Source: JAYPHU01 sp038127535 (GTDB lineage Bacteria > Pseudomonadota > Alphaproteobacteria > Rhodospirillales > UBA2165). Taken from it: DNA of 64,000 nucleotides. A program made the translations under genes and the position numbers. The notes beneath the pieces were generated by a model, which saw only the letters and a list, made by a program, of their open reading frames with translations, was not told where the DNA came from and ran no database searches. The stretch's first letter is position 1. The number at the start of each line of letters is the position of its first letter. The stretch is from assembly GCA_038127535.1 (NCBI GenBank), contig JAYPHU010000012.1, positions 1 to 64,000 of the forward strand, given 5' to 3'. Positions 45,942-54,697 of this stretch are shown here, one piece after another.

Positions 45942-46589
45942 ATGCCGATCCGCAAAGCTATTCTCGTTCTAGGGCTGGTGATCCTGTTGGTCGCCGGCGG
46001 CCTGTCGACCGTGTTGTGGCTCGGCGGCGGTAATATGGCCGGCAACGATCAGATCATGGTGGTCAACAAGGGCAGCCGGCCGAACGAGAATGCTTCCTCT
46101 GCGCCGCCCGTGGGCGGGCCCTTCAATCTGATCAATGGCGACGGAAAGCTTGTATCCAACGAGGACTTCGCCGGTCAAAACATGCTGATCTTCTTCGGCT
46201 TTACCCATTGTCCGGACGTCTGCCCGCAAACCCTGTCCACATTGACCCGCGCGTTGGAGCTAATCGGCGATGATATCGACAAAGTGCAGCCGGTCTTCGT
46301 CACGGTCGATCCGTTGCGCGACACGCCGGACGTGGTGAAAGCCTATGTAGCCGATTTTCATCCCAAGCTGATCGGGCTGACCGGCACTTCCCGGCAAGTG
46401 AGCGCCGCCATGCGCGCCTACCGAATCTATGCCGCGAAAATGGGCGATGAGCTTCACATCAAATCCGATTACCAGGTGGACCACACATCCATCACCTACC
46501 TGATGGGACCCGACGGGGCGTTCAAGACCTTCTTTTCCTTGGGCGATTCCCCGGACTCCATCGCCACGAAGCTTCGTTTAAATCTTTAA
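45942..46589 (+). CDS. SCO1/SenC-family copper protein
   Basis: A 215-residue membrane-anchored periplasmic protein that delivers copper to, or reduces, the CuA site of cytochrome c oxidase. One N-terminal helix (ILVLGLVILLVAGGLSTVLWL) is followed by a thioredoxin fold with the copper-binding CPDVC motif (Cys90, Cys94) in FFGFTHCPDVCPQTL and the distal His in YQVDHTSITYL. ATG at 45942 is chosen; six further upstream codons are in frame but lack homology. It leads a plus-strand set with ycgN and the YgjP-like peptidase gene. Confidence 0.92.
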   Translation: MPIRKAILVLGLVILLVAGGLSTVLWLGGGNMAGNDQIMVVNKGSRPNENASSAPPVGGPFNLINGDGKLVSNEDFAGQNMLIFFGFTHCPDVCPQTLSTLTRALELIGDDIDKVQPVFVTVDPLRDTPDVVKAYVADFHPKLIGLTGTSRQVSAAMRAYRIYAAKMGDELHIKSDYQVDHTSITYLMGPDGAFKTFFSLGDSPDSIATKLRLNL

Positions 46590-46626
46590 CTGGGCAAGTC
46601 CCGACCGGCCGGTGTAAACAGGACCC

Positions 46627-47133
46627 ATGTCTTCGGGCCCCTCACAACCGTCTGCCGCCAGCGATGCGGACGACGTTCCTTTCTGGAAACGGAAGTCCCT
46701 TAAGGACATGTCCCTGGACGAGTGGGAATCCCTTTGCGACGGCTGCGCGCGCTGCTGCCTGCACAAGCTGGAAGAAGAAGACACCGGCGAGGTCTATTAC
46801 ACCGAGGTGGCGTGTTCGCTCCTGGATATCGGAAGCTGTCACTGCAAGGATTATGTAAACCGCACGCTGCTGATCAGCGATTGCGTGGAACTGACGGCCA
46901 CCAATCTCAGCGGGCTCAAATGGCTGCCGCCCAGTTGCGCTTACCGGCTGCTCTACGAGGGCAAGGATTTGTACTGGTGGCATCCGCTGGTTTCCGGCGA
47001 TCCTGACACCGTGCATCAGGCCGGTATATCCGTGCGCGGGCGCGCTATTGCGGAGGAAGACACAAACGATATCGAGGACCATATCGTCGACTGGCCCGAC
47101 CAGATCCCGAACAGTCCGAAACCGGAGGAATGA
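46627..47133 (+). CDS. ycgN: YcgN-family cysteine-cluster protein
   Basis: A 168-residue member of UPF0260/YcgN. The cysteine-rich pattern is visible: LCDGCARCCLHKLE, VACSLLD, GSCHCKDYVNR, SDCVELT and LPPSCAYRLLYEGKDLYWWHPL, a likely metal or Fe-S site. The function is unknown. A short disordered Ser/Ala N-terminus precedes FWKRKSLKDMSLDEWESLC. It lies in the SCO set, 7 bases before the next gene. Confidence 0.92.
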   Translation: MSSGPSQPSAASDADDVPFWKRKSLKDMSLDEWESLCDGCARCCLHKLEEEDTGEVYYTEVACSLLDIGSCHCKDYVNRTLLISDCVELTATNLSGLKWLPPSCAYRLLYEGKDLYWWHPLVSGDPDTVHQAGISVRGRAIAEEDTNDIEDHIVDWPDQIPNSPKPEE

Positions 47134-47140
47134 ACGTCCG

Positions 47141-47842
47141 GTGACCGAACAGATCATACGGATGGATATCAAGGGCCGGGTCATCCCGGTCCGGCTGCGC
47201 CGCAACAATAAGGCGCGGCGGATCATCCTGCGGGTGGATCAGGACATCGACGGCGCGGTGCTGACCCTGCCCCGCCGGGCGGCGGAAGCCGAAGCCCTCG
47301 CGCTATTGAAAGCGCAGTCATCGTGGCTGCTCGACCGGCTCGACGGGATGCCGCCTCGGGTGCCGTTCGCCGACGGCGCCGTCATTCCCATTCTAGGCGA
47401 CGGTCATTTGATCCGGCACGTGCCCGATCTCCGCGGCGGCGTGATTCGCGAGGCTGGCGACATTAAAGTCTCCGGCCGGATCGAACATCTCCCCCGCCGG
47501 GTCCGGGATTGGGTGCGCAAGGAAGCGCGGGCCGCTATCGAGCCCGTCGCCGACGAATTTGCCCGCCGGCTTGATCTTAGGTTCGCGAAGATTTCCGTGC
47601 GCGACACCAAGTCCCGCTGGGGAAGCTGCGCTGCGTCTGGCAACCTGTCCTTCAGCTGGCGGCTGATCATGGCGCCCCAACGGGTGCTGGACTATGTGGT
47701 GGCTCATGAAGTGTCCCATCTGGCGCACATGAACCACGGCCCAGCCTTTTGGCGCACGGTAGCGAGCCTCGATGTGGAGACGGACCGGGCCCGCGAATGG
47801 CTCAACCGGGAAAGCGCCCGGCTCCATCGGATCGGCTCTTAA
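47141..47842 (+). CDS. YgjP-like zinc metallopeptidase (M48-type)
   Basis: A 233-residue protein of the YgjP/DUF45 family. The zinc motif is VVAHEVSHLAHMNHGPAFW, and the conserved RDTKSRWGSCAASGNLSFSWRLIMAP precedes it. GTG at 47141 follows GGAGG at good spacing, just after the ycgN stop. These proteins are linked to restriction-type and repair loci in some genomes, but the true substrate is unknown. Confidence 0.88.
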   Translation: MTEQIIRMDIKGRVIPVRLRRNNKARRIILRVDQDIDGAVLTLPRRAAEAEALALLKAQSSWLLDRLDGMPPRVPFADGAVIPILGDGHLIRHVPDLRGGVIREAGDIKVSGRIEHLPRRVRDWVRKEARAAIEPVADEFARRLDLRFAKISVRDTKSRWGSCAASGNLSFSWRLIMAPQRVLDYVVAHEVSHLAHMNHGPAFWRTVASLDVETDRAREWLNRESARLHRIGS

Positions 47843-47892
47843 TCAGGTGGCGCAAGCTTCGGATAGCGCGCTCAATATGGGATGACTAAAGT

Positions 47893-48756
47893 ATGCCCAT
47901 GAACAAGATCAGCACCCCACGCCAATCCCCGCACGCCGACACGGTTCGCCGCGTTTGCGAGATCATCAATGCGGCGGAAGACGGCGCGCCCACCCTGGCC
48001 GAGCTTGGCCGGGCGGTGGACCTCAGCCCCTATCATCTGCAACACATTTTCAAGAAAGCGACCGGCATGTCGCCCTGGGACTATGCGGACTCCCGGCGGG
48101 AAACCCGGCTGAAGGAAGAGCTCCGCAAAGGATCGAACGTCACCGACGCCATGTATGAGGCCGGTTTCAGCGGCCCTAGCCGGCTCTGCGAAAACGCCAA
48201 GTCCCGCCTGGGCATGACGCCGGCCAGTTTCGGCAAAGGCGGCAAGGGCGCGGTCATTTCCTACGGGTTCGGTCAGTGTAGTATCGGCCACGTCATCGTC
48301 GCCGCTACCGAGCACGGAATTTGCTTCGTCGGATTCGGTGACTCGGAGCCGGATCTGATCGGCGAGTTGGCGGCCGACTATCCGGCGGCGGAGCTGCGGG
48401 AAGACGCGGACGCGGTTTCGGCACTGATCGATGTCGTTGCGGCGCTAACCGATCACGGCGCCGCGCCGGCCATCGACGTCGCCATAGACGTTCAGGCCAC
48501 GGCGTTTCAGCGGCTGGTCTGGGATACGCTCCAATCCATCCCCGCCGGCCAGACCATGACCTACGGCAAAATCGCCGAAGCCATCGGCAAGCCCAAGGCA
48601 GCCCGCGCCGTCGGCTGGGCCTGCGCCACCAATCCGGTCTCCATGGTCATCCCATGTCACCGGGCAGTAGGCTCGACCGGCGCGCTGACCGGTTATCGTT
48701 GGGGCACGGCACGAAAAAGTGCCCTGCTCCGCTCGGAGCAAGGGCGCTCTCCGTAA
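47893..48756 (+). CDS. Ada-like AraC-type regulator with O6-methylguanine-DNA methyltransferase domain
   Basis: A 287-residue DNA-repair protein. Residues 20-115 form an AraC-type helix-turn-helix (LAELGRAVDLSPYHLQHIFKKATGMSPWDY, VTDAMYEAGFSGPSRLCE). From about 195 the suicide methyltransferase domain follows (FQRLVWDTLQSIPAGQTMTYGKIAEAIG) with acceptor Cys255 in MVIPCHRAVGSTGALTGYRWG. The N-terminal zinc domain that repairs methylphosphotriesters in E. coli Ada is absent, so methyl-activated regulation by that route is lost. It is convergent with the small exported protein gene. Confidence 0.9.
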   Translation: MPMNKISTPRQSPHADTVRRVCEIINAAEDGAPTLAELGRAVDLSPYHLQHIFKKATGMSPWDYADSRRETRLKEELRKGSNVTDAMYEAGFSGPSRLCENAKSRLGMTPASFGKGGKGAVISYGFGQCSIGHVIVAATEHGICFVGFGDSEPDLIGELAADYPAAELREDADAVSALIDVVAALTDHGAAPAIDVAIDVQATAFQRLVWDTLQSIPAGQTMTYGKIAEAIGKPKAARAVGWACATNPVSMVIPCHRAVGSTGALTGYRWGTARKSALLRSEQGRSP

Positions 48757-48769
48757 AGAAGATTACGGG

Positions 48770-49045
48770 TTACTTGTCTTTGGAAACTTGATCCACACCC
48801 GCGCCGGCGGCAATCGCGCCACCGCAGACCAGCAGAGCCGGCGGGAAGAAGGCAATGGCGACGCCGCACGCGGCAACACCGGTGCTCACACCAGGATTTT
48901 CCTTCACCGTCTCAACGGATTTATCCACGGCATTTTCGACCATGCCTTTATCGTTCATTTCCTTTTTGGCGTGGCTCGCCGCGAAACCCTGGGAAACGAA
49001 GCTAATCATCGCAAGGGCGGCAACCGTCATCGTAAGAAAGCGCAT
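48770..49045 (-). CDS. Small exported protein, 91 aa
   Basis: A 91-residue protein with a signal peptide (FLTMTVAALAMISFVSQGFA, cut after AA-SHA) and a second hydrophobic stretch (VSTGVAACGVAIAFFPPALLVCGGAIAAGAG) that could insert in the membrane. ATG at 49045 is chosen because GGAG lies 8 bases before it; ATG at 49051 is also possible. I do not recognise the family. It lies tail-to-tail with the Ada-like gene. Confidence 0.65.
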   Translation of the reverse strand: MRFLTMTVAALAMISFVSQGFAASHAKKEMNDKGMVENAVDKSVETVKENPGVSTGVAACGVAIAFFPPALLVCGGAIAAGAGVDQVSKDK

Positions 49046-49134
49046 ATTCATCTCTCCGAAGTCACTAAAAATGTTTAACCTAGAACGCCTGCGACCAGTA
49101 TAGCCGAAAACATCCCGTTTGGGCCAACACCTAT

Positions 49135-49596
49135 TCAAATCTGCAGGTCTAATGTCCGGTGCAGCCGGTCAGCGGCGGTTTTGGCGAACCGCACATGCTG
49201 GGTCTTCCTACGGGCGGCATTCATGGATACGACCGGCGCCTCCCGCAAGACCGCGGCATTGTAGGCATCCGCGATGATAATCCCGCAGTCCTCCGGCAGA
49301 ATTTCCACCGGGAACCCGTTGGCCACGGCGAAATAGAGTTGATCGCCAAAGGGCTGATACTCCGGCCATTTGTTATCGGCCTTAAAATCCGGCACCGAGG
49401 ATTTCACCTCGACAATGACGAATCGCCCGCCCTTGTCCAAACCGATTACATCCACCCGCCGGTTGGTTTTCAGTTTAAACTCGGTCAGCGGACTGTAGCC
49501 CAGATTGCGGAGATACCGGCAAACTCCGCGCACGATGTCATCGGCGGCGAACGGTCCCAGGACCGGCAAATCCTCCTCATATTCGAATTTGTTCAT
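49135..49596 (-). CDS. mmcB: MmcB-family DNA repair protein
   Basis: A 153-residue protein of the MmcB family, described in Caulobacter as an SOS-independent damage-response nuclease-like protein. The PD-(D/E)xK-like core is visible: RVDVIGLDKGGRFVIVEVKSSVPDFKADNKWPEY, with QLYFAVANGFPVEILPEDCGIIIAD after it. This family is characteristic of alphaproteobacteria and helps place the window. It is divergent from the yjbQ gene. Confidence 0.9.
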   Translation of the reverse strand: MNKFEYEEDLPVLGPFAADDIVRGVCRYLRNLGYSPLTEFKLKTNRRVDVIGLDKGGRFVIVEVKSSVPDFKADNKWPEYQPFGDQLYFAVANGFPVEILPEDCGIIIADAYNAAVLREAPVVSMNAARRKTQHVRFAKTAADRLHRTLDLQI

Positions 49597-49690
49597 GAAA
49601 AGTTCTCCCCTAACCCTTAGCTATACGATAGAACAAGCCGCGAACGCAAGTTTCCTGGAAACACCGGCGGCCTTGGCCTACTCTACCGCC

Positions 49691-50125
49691 ATGACCGAGG
49701 CCATCCTCCAACAATCGCAGCAGACCCTAAGCCGCACCACGGACGGCCAGGGGCTCTACGAGATGACGCGGGAGATCAGCGATTGGACTGAAGGTCAGGA
49801 CATCGAGACCGGTCTGCTGACCCTCTATTGCCGGCATACGTCCGCATCTTTGGTAATCCAGGAAAACGCCGATCCTGACGTGATGCGGGACCTGCAATCC
49901 TTCTTCAAGGCCCTGGTGCCCGAAGATACGTCCCTCTACCGCCATTTGGCGGAAGGGGCTGATGATATGCCGGCCCACATCAAAGGCGCGCTGACCGCCA
50001 CCTCCCTCGGTATCCCTGTAACCGATGGCCGGCTGGCACTCGGCACCTGGCAGGGCATTTACCTGTTCGAACACCGGTTCCGGCCTCATCGGCGGGATAT
50101 CGTCCTGCACCTCCAGGGAACCTGA
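49691..50125 (+). CDS. yjbQ: YjbQ/UPF0047-family protein
   Basis: A 144-residue member of the secondary thiamine-phosphate-synthase-like UPF0047 family. The family signature GLLTLYCRHTSASLVIQENADPDVMRD is present, then DMPAHIKGALTATSLGIPVTDGRLALGTWQGIYLFEHR. His and Asn/Glu in these stretches form the usual metal site. It ends 4 bases before the TPR/OGT gene, so they are co-transcribed. Confidence 0.92.
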   Translation: MTEAILQQSQQTLSRTTDGQGLYEMTREISDWTEGQDIETGLLTLYCRHTSASLVIQENADPDVMRDLQSFFKALVPEDTSLYRHLAEGADDMPAHIKGALTATSLGIPVTDGRLALGTWQGIYLFEHRFRPHRRDIVLHLQGT

Positions 50126-50129
50126 CCCG

Positions 50130-52097
50130 GTGGCCGATCCTCTGCGCGAAAAGTTGGAGGCCGGGTTGCACCGTCATCAGTCGGGCGACCTGGCCGGTGC
50201 TGAAGACATCTACCGCGAGGTGCTTTCCGCCGATCCCGATCATCGCGACGCGACCCATTTCCTGGGGCTCATCGCCTTGCAGCAAGGTGCGGTGGATCTG
50301 GCGATCGACCTCATCGAGCGGGCGATTGCCTTGGCCCCGGACCGGCCCACTTTTCACACCAACTTGGGCGCGGCGCTTCTCGCCGCCGGAAATGATGCGG
50401 GCGCCCTGGCCGCTTACCGGGAGACTGTCCGCCTGGAACCAGATAATCCCGACGCGCTACAAAACTTGGGCAGCCTGTTGGGCAAGACCCGACAATTTAA
50501 GGAAGCGGAGACGGTGTTGCGCCAGGCGCTGACCCACCGGCCCGACTTTCCCGAAGCCCTCTGCACCCTGGCGGCCGCGCTGAACGGGCTCAACCGGGCG
50601 AATGAAGCGGCGGAAGCGGCACGCCGCGCCACCAAGCTGTCACCCGGTCTTGCCGACGCCTGGACCAATTTGGGCAACGCGTTGGAAAGGCTGAAACAGC
50701 CGGCGGACGCCGAAGCCGCCCACCGTCGGGCGATTGAGGCTGATCCGGCCGTCGCTCTGCCCCACTACAATCTGGGGAACCTGCTGAACGATAGCTGGCG
50801 CACGGAGGACGGGATCAAGGAACTCCGCACCGCCCTGGAGATTGATCCGGACTATACGCCGGCACAGGGCAATCTCTTGCTCAATCTGTTGTACGTGCCG
50901 GACCAGACCGAAGAGACCCTGTTCTGGGAACATACCCGCTGGATGTCCAGACAGCCTGCGACCGGAGGAACAAACCACGCGAACGATCCGGACCCCAATA
51001 AACGGCTCCGCATCGGTTATGTCTCACCGGATTTCCGCACCCATTCCTGTGCCTACTTTCTTGAACCCCTGCTTACAGCGCACGACAAGGAAGCCGTCGA
51101 GATATTCGCCTACGCCAATGTGGAACACAAAGATGAGATGACCCGTCGGTTGCGGTCCCATACCCACCATTGGCGGGATATTTGGGGATTATCTAATGAG
51201 GCAGCCGCCGATCTGATCCGGGAGGACGGGATCGATATCCTGGTGGACCTGGCCGGACACAGCGCCAACAACCGCTTGGGCCTGTTTGCCCTAAAACCCG
51301 CGCCGGTACAGGTGGCTTGGCTCGGCTATCCGGCCACCACGGGATTGGACGGGATCGGCTACCGGCTTACGGATGACATCGCCGATCCGCCGGGCGAGGC
51401 GGATCAATGGCACTCGGAAGAGCTGATCCGGCTGGAGGGCGGCTTTCACTGCTATGAGGGGCCCGTTGACGCGCCCGAGATCGCGCCCCTGCTGAATCGG
51501 GGCGCCGGCGGAATCACCTTTGGGTCGTTCAATAATATTTCCAAAATCACACCGGCGACGGTCTCCGTCTGGGCGAAGATTCTGACGGGCGTCCAAGGAT
51601 CAAGACTGATGCTGAAAGGCCGGATGCTGGATCACGAGATCGCGCGTGACCGGCTGCGCGCCGCCTTCGAAGATTGCGGTGTTTCAGCGGACCGGCTGGA
51701 CCTGCGCCAGTGGATCCCCCGTGATCAGTCGCCCTTGTCCCTCTATGACGAGGTGGATATTGCGCTAGATACCTTTCCCTACAACGGCACCACGACGACC
51801 TTCGAAGCCCTCTGGATGGGGGTGCCCGTGGTCTCCATGACGGGTAGCCGCCATGCGGCGCGGGTCGGGGCGTCAATTCTTCAGAATATCGGCCTGCCGG
51901 AGCTGATCACAGAAACCGAAGAACAGTACGTGGCGACAGCGATCAATCTCGCCGGCAAGGCAGACCAGCGGGAAACGATGCGGCTGGTGTTGCGGGACCG
52001 CCTGAAAACCTCGTCTTTAGGCGACGCGGCGAGCTTTGCCGCCAAGATGGAGGTCGCGTACCAGAACATATGGCAATCATGGTGCCGAAAAGCATAG
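50130..52097 (+). CDS. TPR protein with O-GlcNAc-transferase-like domain (second copy)
   Basis: A 655-residue paralogue of the protein at 22227, with about seven TPR repeats (residues 5-240, for example GDLAGAEDIYREVLSADPDHRDATHFLG and PDNPDALQNLGSLLGKTRQFKEAE) and a C-terminal OGT/SPINDLY-type catalytic region: LRIGYVSPDFRTHSCAYFLEPLL, GIDILVDLAGHSANNRLGLFALKPAPVQVAWLGYPATTGLDGI, FGSFNNISKITP, DIALDTFPYNGTTTTFEALWMGVPVVS. The His in SPDFRTH and GH(S)ANN corresponds to the conserved catalytic-site His of OGT homologues, which the shorter paralogue lacks in part. GTG at 50130 begins MADPLREKLEAGLHRH. Confidence 0.88.
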   Translation: MADPLREKLEAGLHRHQSGDLAGAEDIYREVLSADPDHRDATHFLGLIALQQGAVDLAIDLIERAIALAPDRPTFHTNLGAALLAAGNDAGALAAYRETVRLEPDNPDALQNLGSLLGKTRQFKEAETVLRQALTHRPDFPEALCTLAAALNGLNRANEAAEAARRATKLSPGLADAWTNLGNALERLKQPADAEAAHRRAIEADPAVALPHYNLGNLLNDSWRTEDGIKELRTALEIDPDYTPAQGNLLLNLLYVPDQTEETLFWEHTRWMSRQPATGGTNHANDPDPNKRLRIGYVSPDFRTHSCAYFLEPLLTAHDKEAVEIFAYANVEHKDEMTRRLRSHTHHWRDIWGLSNEAAADLIREDGIDILVDLAGHSANNRLGLFALKPAPVQVAWLGYPATTGLDGIGYRLTDDIADPPGEADQWHSEELIRLEGGFHCYEGPVDAPEIAPLLNRGAGGITFGSFNNISKITPATVSVWAKILTGVQGSRLMLKGRMLDHEIARDRLRAAFEDCGVSADRLDLRQWIPRDQSPLSLYDEVDIALDTFPYNGTTTTFEALWMGVPVVSMTGSRHAARVGASILQNIGLPELITETEEQYVATAINLAGKADQRETMRLVLRDRLKTSSLGDAASFAAKMEVAYQNIWQSWCRKA

Positions 52098-52268
52098 GGT
52101 GGCTCCCGGATCGCTGAATTTTTGCCCATATTTTGGTAATTCCCCGTGATTACGCGCGGGATCACGAAATTTCAAGGGAGAGTAATCCTCTTGCCGGCCC
52201 TATTTTTTGACGAATGGTTATGAGCACATCCGCCGCCGCCCCTGATCAAAGCACCGGCGCCCACGCCG

Positions 52269-53294
52269 ATGACAAATGTCTGGCGGGTGCTGGTCATCGA
52301 CGAAGATATGGGCGTGCATGCGGAAGTTGGGAGGGCGCTTCGTGCACTGAAAGTCACTGACATTCAAAGCGCCACCTCGACCCAGCAGGCGCTTTCCATG
52401 CTCAGCCAATTCCGGGCCAATCTTATCATTCTGGATATCCAGATCAGGGTTGCGGCCGGGCTGAACTTCCTGCGCATGCTGCCCGCCGGTCAGACTGAAG
52501 CCGACAGGCACATGCCGGTGGTAGTTATCGCTCGCAACATGGATCAGGAGCTAGGGCAGAAGTCCTGTGACTCGGGCATTCACAATTTTATTCGTAAGCC
52601 GCTCGTGGCGGAAAATCTATAGAAACGCCTGGCGTCCACGCTAAAGAAGCCAACACGGCTGATCGCCGCCGCCAAACCGATGTCGGCCACGGTGGAATCC
52701 CCGACGGCCAAGCCACAGGCGAAGGCCAAAACCGGCGGCGGCATTGAGGCGGCAGCCCCGGCCAAGACAAAGAACGACAAGGACAGTTGGCAAGACGCGC
52801 TGGGCGATGCCCAGAAGAAAGCGAAAGCCAACGAGGACCTCGGCATTGATGTGGCGGCGGTTGTTTCCGGTCACGAAGCCTGGCTGGCCAGCAAGGGCGC
52901 TCAGGGTGAGAAAGCGAGTTTGAACAAAGCGGAACTGGCCGGGGCCGATCTGTCGGGGGCCAATCTGGCCAGTGCCAATATGCGGGACGCCGACCTGGAA
53001 GGGGCGAACTTGTCGGCGGCCAACTTGTTGGATGTGGATTTACGCAGCGCCAACATTTGCGCCGCTCAGTTGAAGGAAACAACCCTCGATAACGCCAAAC
53101 TACGCCATGCGGAAATGAAGGGCGCGATTCTGCTGGAAGCCGGGCTGAAGGGCGCGGATTTCAAGGGCGCGAACCTGCTCAGCACCGATATCCGGGGCGC
53201 CAAGCTGATGGGCGCGAACTTGACGCAGAAACAGATTGATCAAGCGCGGGGCGATGAGACCACGGAACTGCCCCCCGGTCTTTTCATCAAATAA
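52269..53294 (+). pseudogene. Receiver plus pentapeptide-repeat protein, broken by TAG
   Basis: Two same-frame pieces form one protein. The N-terminal part is a receiver domain: WRVLVIDEDMGVHAEVGRAL, phospho-acceptor Asp in LIILDIQIRVAAGLNFL, VVVIARNMDQ and FIRKPLVAENL. TAG at 52620-52622 follows, where Leu (TTG) is likely (ENL*KRLAS). The frame continues through an Ala/Lys-rich linker (SATVESPTAKPQAKAKTGGG) to pentapeptide repeats, such as ELAGADLSGANLASANMRDADLEGANL, ending in TTELPPGLFIK. Upstream, ATG 52214 opens MVMSTSAAAPDQSTGAHADD in another frame; deleting one A at 52274-52276 would join it to the receiver. The receiver-pentapeptide architecture is uncommon. Confidence 0.75.
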
Positions 53295-53311
53295 GAAATA
53301 TAGCTGGCCGA

Positions 53312-53851
53312 CTACTCGGCCGCCGAGTTGCTCTCATGCACCCAGGAAGCGTGGTGCTGGACGGTCTTGGTCCGTTGCCATTCCTCGAGCATGTCCGGCG
53401 CGGTGGAGCGCAATTTTTCCATCATCTCCGGCGTTTCCGTGCGCAGCGTCAATTCCAGCCGGTGGCCGCTCGGGTCATGGAAATAGATCGACCGGCAGAA
53501 GCCATGATCGGTCGGACCGATGACATCCACGCCAGCATCAATCAATGCCTGCTTGCGTTCCAGCAACTCCTCTTCGCTTTCCACCACCAGGGCCAGATGC
53601 TGAACCCAGGCCGGCGTGTTGGTGTCTACCATGGCGGGCGGGGATTCCGGCACCTCGAAGAAGGCGACGCACCCACCATCCTTCATGGCGAAGAAAATGT
53701 GCATGTAGGGGCATTTCTCGCCCGTAGACGGCACCGTGTCCTCGGACACGGCCGCATAGTATTCGAGCCCCAAAATATCGGTATAAAATTTCGCCGTCTC
53801 GCCCGCGTCGGTGCAGCGGTAAGCGACGTGATGCAGCATTTGAACAGCCAT
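53312..53851 (-). CDS. VOC-family (glyoxalase/extradiol dioxygenase-like) protein
   Basis: A 179-residue vicinal-oxygen-chelate protein. Candidate ligands are His in MLHHVAYRCTD, His in PAWVQHLALVVES, His in YFHDPSGHRLELTL and the Glu in that last motif. The C-terminal tail ends in TKTVQHHASWVHESNSAAE. The substrate is unknown. It is divergent from chaC and convergent with the receiver-pentapeptide pseudogene. Confidence 0.85.
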   Translation of the reverse strand: MAVQMLHHVAYRCTDAGETAKFYTDILGLEYYAAVSEDTVPSTGEKCPYMHIFFAMKDGGCVAFFEVPESPPAMVDTNTPAWVQHLALVVESEEELLERKQALIDAGVDVIGPTDHGFCRSIYFHDPSGHRLELTLRTETPEMMEKLRSTAPDMLEEWQRTKTVQHHASWVHESNSAAE

Positions 53852-53970
53852 GAGAGCCTCCTTCCCGCTATCGGTCGTGGCCCAATCCTACGCCTTTCCC
53901 CCACCTTCACGCAAGAAAGCGCTGCGAAGGCCTTGAGTCCAACGCTTACCCCTTCTACCAATAGGTCCCC

Positions 53971-54684
53971 ATGACCGACCGTATCGAAATTTCCCGCGAA
54001 CTCGTTCAATCGGGCGAGTTGGAGCGTATCGTTAAGGAATACGAGCGCGAGGGAAACTTTACCCTGATGGACCCGGACGAGCGGGACGCCACCCGCCATC
54101 GGCTTTTGGCCGACCTGACGGAAGACGAAGATGTCTGGCTGTTCGCTTACGGCTCACTCATCTGGAATCCGACCATCGAGTTTCTTGAGAAACGCGCAGG
54201 CACGTTGCACGGATTTCACCGGCAATTCTGTTTGAAGACCCTGATGGGCCGGGGCACGCCGGACAATCCGGGCCTCACCCTGGCGCTGGAACCGGGCGGG
54301 GAATGCTGCGGCATTCTGTTCCGGGTCGCCGCCGCCGAGCGGGAGCAGGAGCTAAAAATCGTCTGGGGGCGGGAGATGCTGTCCGGCGCCTACCGGCCCC
54401 AGTGGGTCGAGGTCGAGACGGAGCAGGAAACAGTGCGCGCCATCGCCTTCACCATGAACCACGACTATCCAAACTACACCGGCCCCTTGCCGGAAGAGCA
54501 CATCGTCAACACCATGGCGACGGCCATAGGACCCTTGGGCGGCTGTTGGGAGTATTTGTTTCAAACCTGCGAGCATTTGGCCGATAATGATCTGGACGAC
54601 AGCCACCTGACCCGGCTCAGGGAACTGACCTTGGCTCATCCGGGGTTCATCGGCCGGGACCAAGTGGATCGAGACGGAATATAG
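53971..54684 (+). CDS. chaC: ChaC-like gamma-glutamylcyclotransferase
   Basis: A 237-residue enzyme that degrades glutathione to 5-oxoproline and Cys-Gly. The substrate-binding motif VWLFAYGSLIWNP starts the fold, followed by HGFHRQFCL, GGECCGILFRVA, GREMLSGAYRPQWVEV and AIAFTMNHDYPNYTG; the acidic catalytic residue lies in PEEHIVNTMATAIGPLGGCWEYL or nearby. Its product is a substrate for 5-oxoprolinase, so the fused enzyme at 33814 could follow it in principle, although the genes are far apart. It leads a plus-strand set. Confidence 0.9.
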   Translation: MTDRIEISRELVQSGELERIVKEYEREGNFTLMDPDERDATRHRLLADLTEDEDVWLFAYGSLIWNPTIEFLEKRAGTLHGFHRQFCLKTLMGRGTPDNPGLTLALEPGGECCGILFRVAAAEREQELKIVWGREMLSGAYRPQWVEVETEQETVRAIAFTMNHDYPNYTGPLPEEHIVNTMATAIGPLGGCWEYLFQTCEHLADNDLDDSHLTRLRELTLAHPGFIGRDQVDRDGI

Positions 54685-54697
54685 TTCGGGGGACAAA

